From: Acidobacteriota bacterium
Lineage (GTDB): Bacteria > Acidobacteriota > Terriglobia > UBA7540
Assembly (NCBI GenBank): GCA_021827245.1
Contig: JAKAWN010000097.1
Location: 1 to 17,914 of the forward strand
Length of the DNA stretch: 17,914 bases
Direction of reading: 5' to 3'
Every line of letters starts with the position of its first letter. Position 1 is the first letter of the stretch. Positions 1-8,299 of the stretch are shown here, piece after piece. The notes under the pieces are model-generated. The model searched no databases and was not told the DNA's origin. It saw nothing but the letters and a program-made list of their open reading frames with translations. Position numbers and translations under genes: made by a program.

Positions 1-58
1 GCCGAAGTCTCTCGATGAAGCACTCAAAATTGTCAGACAGAATGTGCTGGAACAATAA
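1..58 (+). CDS. C-terminal tail of an unidentified protein (partial)
   Basis: An open frame enters the window in phase 2 and ends at a TAA at 56-58. It encodes PKSLDEALKIVRQNVLEQ, a charged, helix-like C-terminus. Only 18 residues are visible, so the family cannot be named. The stop lies 25 bases before the enolase ATG on the same strand, which is consistent with co-transcription. Confidence 0.45.
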   Translation, partial: PKSLDEALKIVRQNVLEQ

Positions 59-83
59 TTCAACCGGAACGAGGGGAGAATAA

Positions 84-1385
84 ATGGCAAGAATCGGCGT
101 ACTCCACGCCCGGGAAGTCCTTGACTCGCGAGGTAATCCTACGCTTGAGGTTCAAGTGGTTTTGGAAGATGGATCCACAGGAACCGCGATTGTCCCCTCC
201 GGAGCTTCTACCGGTACGCATGAGGCCGCCGAGCTTCGAGACGGGGATATCAATCGCTATCACGGGCAGGGGGTCACTAAGGCGATTCGCAATGTCGAGT
301 GGGAGATCCCCCAGGTGCTCGTTGGCACGGAGGCGTCCGATCAGACGCTCGTAGACGACACTTTAATCCAGTTCGACCGGACGCCGAACAAGCACCGCCT
401 CGGGGCGAATGCGATTCTGGGCGTTTCATTGGCTGTGGCACGTGCGGCGGCAACCTCGGCCCGCCTGCCGCTTTACCGGTATTTGGGAGGGACGGCGGCG
501 AATGAATTGCCTGTCCCCATGGTGAACGTCATGAGCGGCGGAATCCACGGTGGCGGGAATATTGATTTCCAGGATTTTATGATGATTCCACTGCGAGCTG
601 CAACTTACTCCGAGGCGATTGCAGATGTTAACGCCGTGTACCGGGCCATCAAGTCGGTTCTGGTGGAGCGAGGGATCTATCGTGCCGGAGTTGCCGATGA
701 GGGAGGATACGCGCCGGCGTTAAAAAACAACGAATCGGGATTTGACGTCATGGTTGAAGCCATGGAGCGCGCTGGCCTAGAGCCGGGAAGGGATGCCGCC
801 ATTGCGGTGGACGTAGCCGCCAGCCATTTCTATCAGCAAGGGTGCTATCACCTCCAGGTTGATGATGAAGAGCTGAGTTCGGACGAACTGGTGGAAAAAC
901 TGGCAGATTGTGTGGAGCGCTACCCGATCCTGGCGATTGAGGACGCTCTCGACGAGGAGGACTGGGAAGGCTGGAAAACCCTGACCGACAGGCTGGGCGA
1001 CCGATGCCAACTGATCGGTGATGACCTTTTTGTGACTCATCCCGACCGGCTTGAAACAGGGATTAAGGCAGGAGTTGCCAGTGGGGTTTTGGTCAAGATC
1101 AATCAGATCGGCACATTGACGGAGACGCTCGATGTCATCAGCATTGCCCGCCGCAATGGGTACCAGCCCGTCATCAGCGCGCGCTCCGGTGAGACCGAAG
1201 ATGATTTCATCGCGGACCTTGCCGTCGGTACACGAGCATCGCTGATCAAGATCGGCGCCATTACGCGCTCAGAGCGGCTTGCCAAATACAACCGGCTGAA
1301 GCGGATTGAACAGGAACTTGGTTCGTACGGCTTCTACCGCGGGCCGGAAATCTTCGCAGACGTTCTCGAGGCTAAGTCCGGTTAA
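84..1385 (+). CDS. eno: Enolase (phosphopyruvate hydratase) homologue with altered active-site residues
   Basis: This 433-residue protein has the normal enolase length and covers both the N-terminal capping domain and the C-terminal barrel. Enolase converts 2-phosphoglycerate to phosphoenolpyruvate in the cytoplasm. Visible landmarks are the SGASTG loop (39-44), H155, E206 in DEGG, Mg ligands D243, E286 and D313, the catalytic lysine K338 in KINQIGTLTE, R367-S368 and K389. Two positions are unusual. The residue matching E. coli E167 is D164 (QDF instead of QEF), and the one matching H369 is A366 (SARSGETED instead of SHRSGETED). The ATG follows a GAGGGGAG ribosome-binding site. The family is certain, but full activity is less so: this could be the main enolase or a divergent paralogue. 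No other enolase is in the window. Confidence 0.93.
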   Translation: MARIGVLHAREVLDSRGNPTLEVQVVLEDGSTGTAIVPSGASTGTHEAAELRDGDINRYHGQGVTKAIRNVEWEIPQVLVGTEASDQTLVDDTLIQFDRTPNKHRLGANAILGVSLAVARAAATSARLPLYRYLGGTAANELPVPMVNVMSGGIHGGGNIDFQDFMMIPLRAATYSEAIADVNAVYRAIKSVLVERGIYRAGVADEGGYAPALKNNESGFDVMVEAMERAGLEPGRDAAIAVDVAASHFYQQGCYHLQVDDEELSSDELVEKLADCVERYPILAIEDALDEEDWEGWKTLTDRLGDRCQLIGDDLFVTHPDRLETGIKAGVASGVLVKINQIGTLTETLDVISIARRNGYQPVISARSGETEDDFIADLAVGTRASLIKIGAITRSERLAKYNRLKRIEQELGSYGFYRGPEIFADVLEAKSG

Positions 1386-1460
1386 TGACACGACAGAAAA
1401 AGAAAACGCCTCGACACGGCAACGCGCGGCTTGTGGGCTAGAATTACAAGAGGGACTGGA

Positions 1461-2348
1461 ATGGCTGCTCACGGACTTAACATGGGAAGGAGGAAATTCG
1501 CCGGGCTGTTGATATTGGCCTTGGTAGCGATTCCGCCCGTCTTCCTATATGCCGTCGAGGGGCTGAACTTCAGGCCTGGGTTTAACCTTTTTTCTGCGGC
1601 GCAGGACGTTGAATTGGGCCAGAAGGCGTCTGCTGACGTGAACAAACAGCTTCCTCTGATCCGGGATTCGCAGGTGGTTGCCTACGTGAACAACCTGGGA
1701 CGGAGGCTTGCAACATTTGCTCCCAATAAGCCGCGTGGGTTGAGATACGCCTGGACCTTCAATGTGGTGAACAGCTCCGACATCAATGCCTTTGCGCTGC
1801 CCGGTGGCTTTATATACGTGAACCGAGGCGCCATCGAAGCTGCCCAGGACGAGGCGCAGATAGCTGGCGTCATTGCCCATGAAGAAGGGCATGTTGTAAT
1901 GCGGCACGGGACTCACCAGGCGTCGGAAATGATGCTGGCTCAGGCGCCTCTTTCGATCCTGGCAGGCTTGCTCGGCCAAAGCTCCAGCCTTGGAAGCCAA
2001 CTGGCACAGCTTGGGATCAGCTTTGGGGTGAACTCCATCCTTCTGCGCAACTCCCGGAGTGCGGAATCTCAGGCTGATGAGGTCGGAACTTACATCCTCT
2101 ATCAGGCCGGATATGATCCTTACGGCATGGCGCAGTTTTTCCAGATCGTTCAGCAAAAGTATCCGCAAAGGACAATCCAGTTCTTTTCCGACCATCCGAA
2201 TCCCGGAAATCGCATCCGGAACGTCGACGAGGAGATTCCAAGGCTGGGCCCGAAGAAGAACTGGAAAACGGATAGTCCTGAGTTTGAGGCCGTGAAACGG
2301 AAGCTTCAAAACATGCCGCCGGCTCCAAAATCCGTGCCTCCCAAATAG
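1461..2348 (+). CDS. M48-family zinc metalloprotease, membrane-anchored or exported
   Basis: A 295-residue protein. A basic N-terminus (RR at 10-11) is followed by a hydrophobic segment at about 14-31, which looks like a signal peptide or membrane anchor. The peptidase domain carries the zinc motif HEEGH (H140, E141, H144), and the probable third ligand is E202 in AESQAD. This pattern is typical of M48 peptidases of the BepA/LoiP type, which degrade or help assemble envelope proteins in the periplasm. The frame stays open upstream to a TTG at 1431, but the ATG at 1461 is preferred because AGAGGG lies about 6-8 bases before it. A -10-like TAGAAT at 1438-1443 lies just upstream without a good -35. 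No TPR domain follows, so it is shorter than BepA. Confidence 0.88.
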   Translation: MAAHGLNMGRRKFAGLLILALVAIPPVFLYAVEGLNFRPGFNLFSAAQDVELGQKASADVNKQLPLIRDSQVVAYVNNLGRRLATFAPNKPRGLRYAWTFNVVNSSDINAFALPGGFIYVNRGAIEAAQDEAQIAGVIAHEEGHVVMRHGTHQASEMMLAQAPLSILAGLLGQSSSLGSQLAQLGISFGVNSILLRNSRSAESQADEVGTYILYQAGYDPYGMAQFFQIVQQKYPQRTIQFFSDHPNPGNRIRNVDEEIPRLGPKKNWKTDSPEFEAVKRKLQNMPPAPKSVPPK

Positions 2349-2409
2349 ATGTGAGAGCGGCACTGATTTATCTGATGAGCGTTGAGATTTTCCAGCCCGG
2401 TGAACGACG

Positions 2410-2874
2410 ATGGCCTTTACCGAATCTCCGCTGAATCTGGTTCGCGGCCCTGCAAAGAAGCCTGAATGGGCGCAACTGATCAGGTTGGGTGGCGATCATG
2501 TTGCCATTCTTTTCGGTGAACTGCGCAAAGCCGTTGGCCAGATAGAGGGAATTATTGAAAGGCTGCATTATTCGGCGAGTGAGACTCGGTGGGTTGTGCA
2601 GTATCGCGCCGGTGGAACCGAGCTTTTCACCGTCCGGATTTCCCCAGGATTACTGATTGCCAACATGCCTCTAAGCCGCTCGGAGGCCGAAACTCTTCTT
2701 AGAATGCGCGGCTTGGGCGGGACGATTAAGAACGCCATCCGTAGCGAGGCATGGGAATCGGGGTCAGAGTTGCTCAGATTGCCGTTAACGAGCCGGCGCC
2801 TGGTACGGTCATTCGCAAATCTGGTAAAAGCCAAGAACAAACTTGTCTCAAGGGCCGCAAAGCCAACTGGCTAA
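2410..2874 (+). CDS. Conserved-looking small protein of unknown function (possibly DUF3788-like)
   Basis: A 154-residue soluble protein with no signal peptide or membrane helix. The middle (about 50-85) reads as beta strands with WVVQY and LFTVRISPG. The second half contains a GGTIKN segment and a basic helical tail rich in K and R. The order helix, tryptophan strand, strand, basic tail loosely recalls the DUF3788 fold, but no motif proves this. The ATG follows GGTGA with six bases of spacing. Its stop lies 35 bases before the preferred start of the DUF302 gene, and an alternative DUF302-frame ATG overlaps the stop as TAATG, so the two genes are probably co-transcribed. Confidence 0.7.
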   Translation: MAFTESPLNLVRGPAKKPEWAQLIRLGGDHVAILFGELRKAVGQIEGIIERLHYSASETRWVVQYRAGGTELFTVRISPGLLIANMPLSRSEAETLLRMRGLGGTIKNAIRSEAWESGSELLRLPLTSRRLVRSFANLVKAKNKLVSRAAKPTG

Positions 2875-2909
2875 TGCGACTGCCTGCAGTGAAAGCGAGG
2901 TGCTGTGAA

Positions 2910-3293
2910 ATGATTCATCGAGTGAAATCGAAAAAAACGCTTTCCGATGTTACACGCGACTTGGAGGCCGCTTCTCAAAGGCACAAGTTCGGAATCATGG
3001 GCACACACGACTTGAAAGCGAAGATGAAAGAAAAGGGAGTCGAGTTCGATCGGGACTGCCTGATTTTTGAGGTCTGCAACCCGCAACAGGCGAAGAAAGT
3101 TCTGGAAAAGAACGCTGAAATCTCAACGGCGCTTCCTTGCCGCATTTCGGTCTATCGTGAAGGCGACAGTGTTGTGCTGGCAACCCTGAAGCCCACTGCC
3201 ATGCTGGCGATCTTTGAAGCAGGCGGCCTTGAGTCCGTTGCCAAAGAAGTCGAGGAGGCGATATTCGCGATAATGCGGGAAGCGGCAGATTGA
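2910..3293 (+). CDS. DUF302 family protein
   Basis: A 127-residue cytoplasmic protein resembling DUF302. An N-terminal segment (VKSKKTLSDVTRDLEAA) resembles the usual opening helix, followed by HDLKAKMKEKG, the CNPQQA motif, the ALPCRISVYREGD strand region and the C-terminal helix. DUF302 proteins are small alpha/beta proteins of unknown biochemical role. The ATG at 2910 is preferred because GAGGTG lies seven bases upstream. An in-frame ATG at 2874 overlaps the previous stop but has no ribosome-binding site and would add 12 residues. A candidate terminator follows about 120 bases downstream. Confidence 0.8.
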   Translation: MIHRVKSKKTLSDVTRDLEAASQRHKFGIMGTHDLKAKMKEKGVEFDRDCLIFEVCNPQQAKKVLEKNAEISTALPCRISVYREGDSVVLATLKPTAMLAIFEAGGLESVAKEVEEAIFAIMREAAD

Positions 3294-3411
3294 ACGGATG
3301 CATAGTGTCTGCTGAAGCAGGAAATCCTCGGCAGGTGAAAACGAAGAATCCTGAAGCCGGATACCAACGGCATGGCCGTCGAGTCACGCGATCGGCCGAC
3401 AGAAGGGTTCG

Positions 3412-3429
3412 GGAGATTTTCTCCTTTTT
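3412..3429 (+). terminator. Candidate intrinsic terminator after the DUF302 gene
   Basis: GGAGA (3412-3416) and TCTCC (3420-3424) form a perfect five-base-pair stem with a three-base TTT loop. A G-U pair may extend it. Five T residues follow directly (3425-3429). The stem is short, so termination may be partial. It lies between the DUF302 stop and the yebC-type gene and would separate the two transcription units. Confidence 0.4.
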
Positions 3430-3567
3430 ATTCATGGACTAGCCGTGGCCTGAAGCCGAACATTGTGTTAAGATTTCGATGAAGAAATAGAAAACCGTTA
3501 TAGCTCGCCGCCGGGTAGGGAGAGGTGATATTGCGGGGCGGCGGCTGCGCATAGGAAGAAAGGTCGT

Positions 3568-4326
3568 ATGTCGGGCCACTCAAAATGGGCGACGATTAAG
3601 CACAAGAAGGGCGTTGCGGATGCCCGGAGGGGCAAGCTCTTTACCAAGCTCATCAAGGAAATCACGGTGGCTGCGCGGATCGGCGGGGGAGACATCGATT
3701 CAAATCCTCGCCTTCGGACTGCGGTTGCTGAAGCGAAAGCCGAGAACATGCCCGCGGACAACATCAAGCGAGCCATCCAGCGCGGTACGGGAGAACTTCC
3801 GGGTGTTCAGTATGAAGAGATCGTTTATGAAGGATACGGGCCGAGCGGCGTTGCGATGATGCTGGAGGTTGCCACTGACAACCGTAACAGGACGCTGGCT
3901 GAGATCCGCCACATCCTTGCAAAACACGGAGGGAACCTGGGCGAGACAGGTTGCGTGACGTGGATGTTCAGTAAGCGCGGTTACATCGTGGTCGAGAAGG
4001 CGAAGGCCAGCGAAGAGACTCTGCTGGATCTGGTTACGGAGGCTGGGGCAGAAGATATGAGGGAAGACGGCGACAATTGGGAGATTTTTTGCGCGCCGGA
4101 AAATTTCCAGCAGGTTATTGATGCCTTGAATAAGGCAGGAATTACTCCTGCCACGGCCGAACTTTCGATGGTTCCGCAATCCCAGGTTAAGCTTTCGGGC
4201 AAGCCGGCAGATCAGGTGTTGCGCCTCATGGATGAGCTTGACGAGCACGAAGACGTTCAGCATGTCTATGCCAACTTTGATATTGAGGATGCGGAACTTC
4301 AATCGCTGGCCCAGCGAGGGGGCTGA
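3568..4326 (+). CDS. yebC: YebC/PmpR family DNA-binding protein
   Basis: A 252-residue protein with the family's normal length and all its hallmark segments: the [14 protein letters not shown] opening, [14 protein letters not shown] (about 52-65), [14 protein letters not shown] (about 90-103), the TDNRNRT motif and the [10 protein letters not shown] segment. YebC/PmpR proteins are cytoplasmic. Some act as transcriptional regulators, and members of the family have been linked to relieving ribosome stalling. The ATG has GGAAGAAAGG shortly upstream. The leader contains a -10-like TAAGAT at 3469-3474 with only a weak -35. In many bacteria ruvC/ruvA/ruvB follow this gene, but here an exported unknown protein follows. 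Confidence 0.95.
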   Translation: MSGHSKWATIKHKKGVADARRGKLFTKLIKEITVAARIGGGDIDSNPRLRTAVAEAKAENMPADNIKRAIQRGTGELPGVQYEEIVYEGYGPSGVAMMLEVATDNRNRTLAEIRHILAKHGGNLGETGCVTWMFSKRGYIVVEKAKASEETLLDLVTEAGAEDMREDGDNWEIFCAPENFQQVIDALNKAGITPATAELSMVPQSQVKLSGKPADQVLRLMDELDEHEDVQHVYANFDIEDAELQSLAQRGG

Positions 4327-4341
4327 AAGAGCAGGGACCGG

Positions 4342-4387
4342 CCACGGCTCGGTGATTGCGGCCAACTCTTTGCTTCGGGGGCCGTGG
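4342..4387. repeat. Inverted repeat downstream of the yebC-type gene
   Basis: CCACGGC (4342-4348) and GCCGTGG (4381-4387) are perfect inverted copies. One further G-U and one C-G pair are possible inside, leaving a loop of about 28 bases. No T run follows on either strand, so it does not qualify as a standard intrinsic terminator. It sits just after the yebC-type stop. Confidence 0.35.
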
Positions 4388-4546
4388 AAGCGGGTTTCTT
4401 GCCGGTCAAGGGATCTTGGGTGCACCGGGCGGGGCCACAAGGCTTTGTAAACGGTTGCGTCCGAACCATCTTCTTGGGCACCGGCAGTCGTCGTTATGGA
4501 GCAGGGCACAAACCCAGCATATTCTGATACCAGCGGTTGCCGGTAT

Positions 4547-5224
4547 ATGTTTCGCCTGGCGATGTGCTCCCTTGCGCTGGTGACTTTCTCCGCTGCAGCC
4601 CTTTATGCGCAGCCGGCCGGAAACGCGGCGACCTTGATTTACACCAAGGTGATGAAAGGCAGCGTGCCGGAATATACTGCGATCACCGTGAATTCAAACG
4701 GCGTTGGCACTTATGATGGCCGGCAGCTCAATCAATCCCCAAGGCCGCGCGCGTTGAAGCTTTCCCAGAGTACGACACGGAAATTGTTCCAAATGGCGGC
4801 CTCGCTTGGCGATTTCCGTTCCATCAAGCTCGAAAGCGACAAGAAGGTCGCCAATATGGGCCTGAAGACCTTCGTCTATCGCCACGATGGGCAGGAAAAC
4901 AAGGTGCAATTTAATTACACACGGAACAAGCGAGCGGAAGACCTGTTGACCATGTTTGACGGTGTCGCAAACGTCGAACAACATATTGGCAGGCTGGAAT
5001 TTTCCTCCCGGTATGACGTACTTGGCCTGCCTTCCGCTCTGACCCAGGTTGAAATCGACCTCGACAACAATGCCCTGGTCGATCCCCAGTTGATGGTGCC
5101 GATCCTGGAAAAAATCGCCGGCGACTCGCAGTATCTTCATATTGCGCAGGTGCGCGCAGAGGACATCATTCGCCGCATTCAGGACTCCAAGGATTCGCGC
5201 AAGCCGGACCGGCACCGATTTTAA
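4547..5224 (+). CDS. Exported protein of unknown function
   Basis: With the start at 4547 the protein is 225 residues. It opens with a clean signal peptide (MFRLAMCSLALVTFSAAALY) and a likely cleavage site after LYA, before QPAGN. The mature part begins with a mixed-strand domain containing ITVNSNGVGTYDGR, a motif-like region around VYRHDGQENKVQFNY, and an acidic helical C-terminal half ending in a basic tail. I do not recognise the family. An in-frame ATG at 4496 would add 17 residues before the signal sequence. Neither start has a convincing ribosome-binding site, and 4547 is chosen on the signal peptide. It lies 102 bases before the FecR-type gene, also exported. Confidence 0.72.
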   Translation: MFRLAMCSLALVTFSAAALYAQPAGNAATLIYTKVMKGSVPEYTAITVNSNGVGTYDGRQLNQSPRPRALKLSQSTTRKLFQMAASLGDFRSIKLESDKKVANMGLKTFVYRHDGQENKVQFNYTRNKRAEDLLTMFDGVANVEQHIGRLEFSSRYDVLGLPSALTQVEIDLDNNALVDPQLMVPILEKIAGDSQYLHIAQVRAEDIIRRIQDSKDSRKPDRHRF

Positions 5225-5326
5225 ACTCCACCCGGCCTAAATACATTTATTGTTTTTGGTCGCAACCCTGGATCATCAGGTGTATGATGGGGTGGGGTAA
5301 GTGTATGCCAGCCTAGGAGGTGTCCC

Positions 5327-7297
5327 ATGAAAGGCAATAATTCGCCCAGGGGATGCAGGCTGCCGGTCTTGCTTATTGCGGTATTCATAGCGTCAATTCT
5401 GTATTCTGTTCCCTCAGTAGCGCAGCCCAACTCACAAATTCGCATCGTGCGCCTCAGTTTTGTCGACGGGACAGTAACGATGTATCGTCCGGACGTTGAT
5501 GAGTGGGCCCAAGCCTTTGTTAACACCCCTATCCAGCAGGGTTTCAAAATCGCGACGACCGCTAATAGTTTCGCGGAAGTCGAATTTGAAAACGGTTCGA
5601 CAGCGCGTTTAGGCGAGTCAAGCGAGCTTGACTTTACCGACCTTTCTTTGTCGCCCGATGGCAGCAAAATCAACCACATGACCCTCGTGCGGGGTTACGC
5701 TACGTTCGCTGTAACGCCAGAACGAGGTGATGTCTACGACGTTCAAGCCGCCGGTGCAGCCTACTCTGCGGTTGGCAAATCGATGTTTCGTATCGATATG
5801 GATCAGGGAAGCCAGAGACTGGAGGTTTTCAAGGGTGAAGTCGGCCTCCGAAGTCCTTATGGGAGCGGAACAATTGCAAAGAATCAGGTGGTTAAACTGG
5901 TTCCCGGCAGCGCGAACCCATTCCAAGTTAGTGACGGCATCACTGAGGATGCCTGGGATCGCTGGGTGAACAAGCGCCAGGAGACCCAGACCGTCGCTAG
6001 AAACAAGGGTGGGCCTGGCAGCGCCGGGTTGCCGGCTGGAAACTCGCTTTATGGGTGGAATGAACTTTTCTATTACGGTGCCTGGAACAACCTGCCCGGG
6101 TACGGTAGTTGCTGGTCGCCTCTTATGGGCGCCGGATGGTCTCCCTACTCGATTGGCCGTTGGTCCTGGTACCCCGGTTTTGGATATACGTGGATCTCCG
6201 CCCTTCCTTGGGGATGGCTGCCTTTCCATTACGGCAGTTGGATCTATCCGGCGGGTTACGGATGGTGCTGGCTACCCGGCAATTTCTCGTACTGGTCTCC
6301 AGGAATGGTTACCTGGTACCAGGGACCCAATTGGGTTGGCTGGGCGCCCAGGCCGTATCCCCATGGTCCCAGCACAGCAGTTCGTTGCCCGAGTGGCCAG
6401 AATTGTTCGACCGTGGTGAGCATCAATACATTCCAAAGCGGAAGGCCGATTTCTCCCAACGACATCTTGGGGAAGAATCCTATCCGCGGACGTCTGGTTG
6501 CTTCGCCAACGGCTCCCCTCACGAGGAGTCTGCGATTGCCGGGGCCGGCATTGACGGGCTCGCCATTTGCTTCAAGCGCGGAAAGGACAGGGAGTCCAGG
6601 CGCTCGTGCCCGCCGAATCGGTGCTGCACCAACCATGATCTTTGCAAGGTCCACTATTCCCGGTGCTTGGGATGTGCGGCCTCATGCGCCTGCTTTCCTG
6701 CCGATCATGGGAAACGTTGGAAATCGCGAGCGACGTCCGAACGGCGCTGCTGAGAACTCGACTGCTTTAGGGGGTCGTAGCCACTCGATTGTGAGAACGC
6801 CCTCAGGCCGTCTATCCGAATCTCCTCGAGATACTGGCGGCGTCAACAATGACATGCTGCTGCCTTCCCGGATGGGGCTGAGACGTCCGACTTCCCGTCC
6901 CGGGATTACGGCTGGCCACCTGACCGCAATCCCTATCTCAAGCATGGGAACTCATGGGACCACGATGCGTGACTCGCGTGCACTTTTGCCAACTGCGCGG
7001 CCTTCAGGAAACCAGGCTGGAATACGCTCTTTTCAGGAATCTCGTATGCCGGTTCCTCGCCAGGAAAGATTCCCAGGAATGAATCGATCGATGGAGAACT
7101 CTCAGGCACGCAGTCAGATGCAGACGGACCGGCGCTCCGGCATGTCGCAACAGCATGTCCAACGAGCCCCGGAATCTCGCCCGCCATCGGGTGGATTCGG
7201 CAGAGGCCAGGGCATGGGTCGACCTGCGGCGCCAATGGGCGGCGGAATGCGGGGCGGCATGGGTGGTGGGGGTGGCGCGCGCGGCCCACATCACTGA
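5327..7297 (+). CDS. Exported FecR-domain protein with tryptophan-rich DUF6600-like region
   Basis: A 656-residue protein. Residues 1-32 form a signal peptide ending SVA before QPNS. A FecR-type beta domain spans roughly 38-185, with VDGTVTMYRPD, FENGSTARLGESSELDF and YSAVGKSMFRID. Residues about 240-342 contain some 16 tryptophans with many Gly and Tyr in repeated GxW motifs (for example ALPWGWLPFHYGSW), matching the DUF6600-like region that often follows FecR in such proteins. The last 300 residues are low-complexity and rich in R, P, S and G, ending in a Gly-Met-rich tail and HH. No TonB receptor or sigma factor is adjacent, so classical iron signalling is not suggested; an envelope or cell-surface role is inferred. 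The ATG follows a near-perfect AGGAGGTG site (5315-5322). A -10-like TATGAT at 5283-5288 lacks a good -35. Confidence 0.88.
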   Translation: MKGNNSPRGCRLPVLLIAVFIASILYSVPSVAQPNSQIRIVRLSFVDGTVTMYRPDVDEWAQAFVNTPIQQGFKIATTANSFAEVEFENGSTARLGESSELDFTDLSLSPDGSKINHMTLVRGYATFAVTPERGDVYDVQAAGAAYSAVGKSMFRIDMDQGSQRLEVFKGEVGLRSPYGSGTIAKNQVVKLVPGSANPFQVSDGITEDAWDRWVNKRQETQTVARNKGGPGSAGLPAGNSLYGWNELFYYGAWNNLPGYGSCWSPLMGAGWSPYSIGRWSWYPGFGYTWISALPWGWLPFHYGSWIYPAGYGWCWLPGNFSYWSPGMVTWYQGPNWVGWAPRPYPHGPSTAVRCPSGQNCSTVVSINTFQSGRPISPNDILGKNPIRGRLVASPTAPLTRSLRLPGPALTGSPFASSAERTGSPGARARRIGAAPTMIFARSTIPGAWDVRPHAPAFLPIMGNVGNRERRPNGAAENSTALGGRSHSIVRTPSGRLSESPRDTGGVNNDMLLPSRMGLRRPTSRPGITAGHLTAIPISSMGTHGTTMRDSRALLPTARPSGNQAGIRSFQESRMPVPRQERFPGMNRSMENSQARSQMQTDRRSGMSQQHVQRAPESRPPSGGFGRGQGMGRPAAPMGGGMRGGMGGGGGARGPHH

Positions 7298-7341
7298 TGA
7301 CGGTATTCGCCCTTGAGGTAAGTTTGCTGCCTGCAAGAAGG

Positions 7342-8169
7342 CTAAAAAACGATAATTCCAGCATATCCCACGACGGAATCGGAATCCCCGCCGGTATCCG
7401 CCGAAGTTGCATGCCTGATCAAACGGGCTTCGCGGGCGCCAAGTTCCTTGGCGGCAGTCAGCATCGTGACCGTCGGAGCGTAACCGCACATCGAGATATT
7501 CTCGTCTCGAATGACCTCCAACAATCCTCGAGGATCAAGGTCCAGGATTTTCTCAATAGCCTTCTCATCCTTTTGCCGTGTGATGTCGTCCGGTTCATAG
7601 TGGTTCATATCACTCGAGGCGACAATCATTACGGGTTCCGTCGAACGCCTGATTGCATCTGCGACGGCTCGTCCTAAAAGATCTAGCGACGGATAATCCG
7701 CTAATCCAATTGCTATGGGAACGAGTGTAAACGCCCCAGCCTGCCGCTGCAAAAAGGGGAGCTGGACTTCCAGCGAGTGTTCGCCGGAATGTGCTTCTGC
7801 ATCCTCGGCCAGCAGCGGGCATTTTTCCCGAATATTGCCTGCGAGTTCCGCATCCAGCGGAACCTGGCCAAGCGGCGTGAGCCAGTATCCATCTGACATG
7901 ATGGCCAACGGCGCACCACGGCCCCAGTGGTTGGGGCCCAGAATCACATAACGCGAGCGTGGAGGGAGGAGGCGGTAAACGGCACCCGCGACAGGGCCGG
8001 AGTACATGTAACCGGCGTGAGGCACGACGCAGCCAATGGCTGCCTCAAACGTCTTTTCATCCCGAGACTGCGATTCCAGATAACGATCAACCTCACGCAA
8101 AAGAGCGTCGCGTGTGCGGGGATAGAAACGCCCAGCTACAACCGGAGAACGCACTTCTGGGGGATCCAT
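7342..8169 (-). CDS. amrB: Memo-family protein (AmmeMemoRadiSam system protein B)
   Basis: A 275-residue protein, full length for the family. It shows the Memo signature residues: H51 in PHAGY, H81 in GPNHWG, H190 in SSDMNHY, C228 in SMCGYAP, and the EHSLEVQLPFLQ block (130-141). Human MEMO1 uses the matching His and Cys residues to bind metal. In many prokaryotes this protein is encoded with an AMMECR1-type protein and a radical SAM enzyme, and neither is present here. The ATG has no ribosome-binding site, and a TTGACA promoter is placed to start transcription at the ATG. The gene converges with the FecR-type gene, leaving 44 bases between the stops. Confidence 0.9.
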   Translation of the reverse strand: MDPPEVRSPVVAGRFYPRTRDALLREVDRYLESQSRDEKTFEAAIGCVVPHAGYMYSGPVAGAVYRLLPPRSRYVILGPNHWGRGAPLAIMSDGYWLTPLGQVPLDAELAGNIREKCPLLAEDAEAHSGEHSLEVQLPFLQRQAGAFTLVPIAIGLADYPSLDLLGRAVADAIRRSTEPVMIVASSDMNHYEPDDITRQKDEKAIEKILDLDPRGLLEVIRDENISMCGYAPTVTMLTAAKELGAREARLIRHATSADTGGDSDSVVGYAGIIVF

Positions 8170-8175
8170 GAGAAG

Positions 8176-8205
8176 ATCGTAGGCGCCTGTTCAGAGGGTT
8201 GTCAA
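8176..8205 (-). promoter_or_regulatory. Sigma70-like promoter giving a probable leaderless Memo mRNA
   Basis: Read on the minus strand, TTGACA (8205-8200) is followed by an 18-base spacer and TACGAT (8181-8176). The -35 is a perfect consensus match and the -10 matches four of six. If the last base of the -10 is position -7, +1 falls at 8169, the A of the Memo ATG. The six bases between the -10 and ATG contain no Shine-Dalgarno sequence, which agrees with leaderless translation. Confidence 0.55.
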
Positions 8206-8299
8206 GCCCCTGCAAGCGCCAACCTATGAGGCCGAAAGGGTGAAGCTGGCTGACCCGCCTCTTCCACGAGTCGGCGTGCAGTGGCCAAGGGATGGGAGC

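Noticed and set aside
1545..2363. 272-codon minus-strand open frame opposite the M48 protease
   Set aside because: It lies antisense to a gene with clear zinc-protease motifs and its translation has no recognisable domain. It is a shadow of GC-rich codon use.
3294..3410. Possible riboswitch before the yebC-type gene
   Set aside because: Small hairpins such as CGGC-ATG-GCCG are present, but no known riboswitch core motif could be matched.
3700..4509. 269-codon minus-strand open frame opposite the yebC-type gene
   Set aside because: The plus strand encodes an unmistakable YebC protein. The antisense product has no domain signature.
5281..5307. Direct repeat TGTATG at 5281 and 5302
   Set aside because: Six bases repeated once 21 bases apart in a GT-rich stretch is within chance expectation.
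6109..6753. 214-codon plus-strand frame inside the FecR-type gene
   Set aside because: It is an alternate frame of the tryptophan-rich and low-complexity region, without its own ribosome-binding site or domain.
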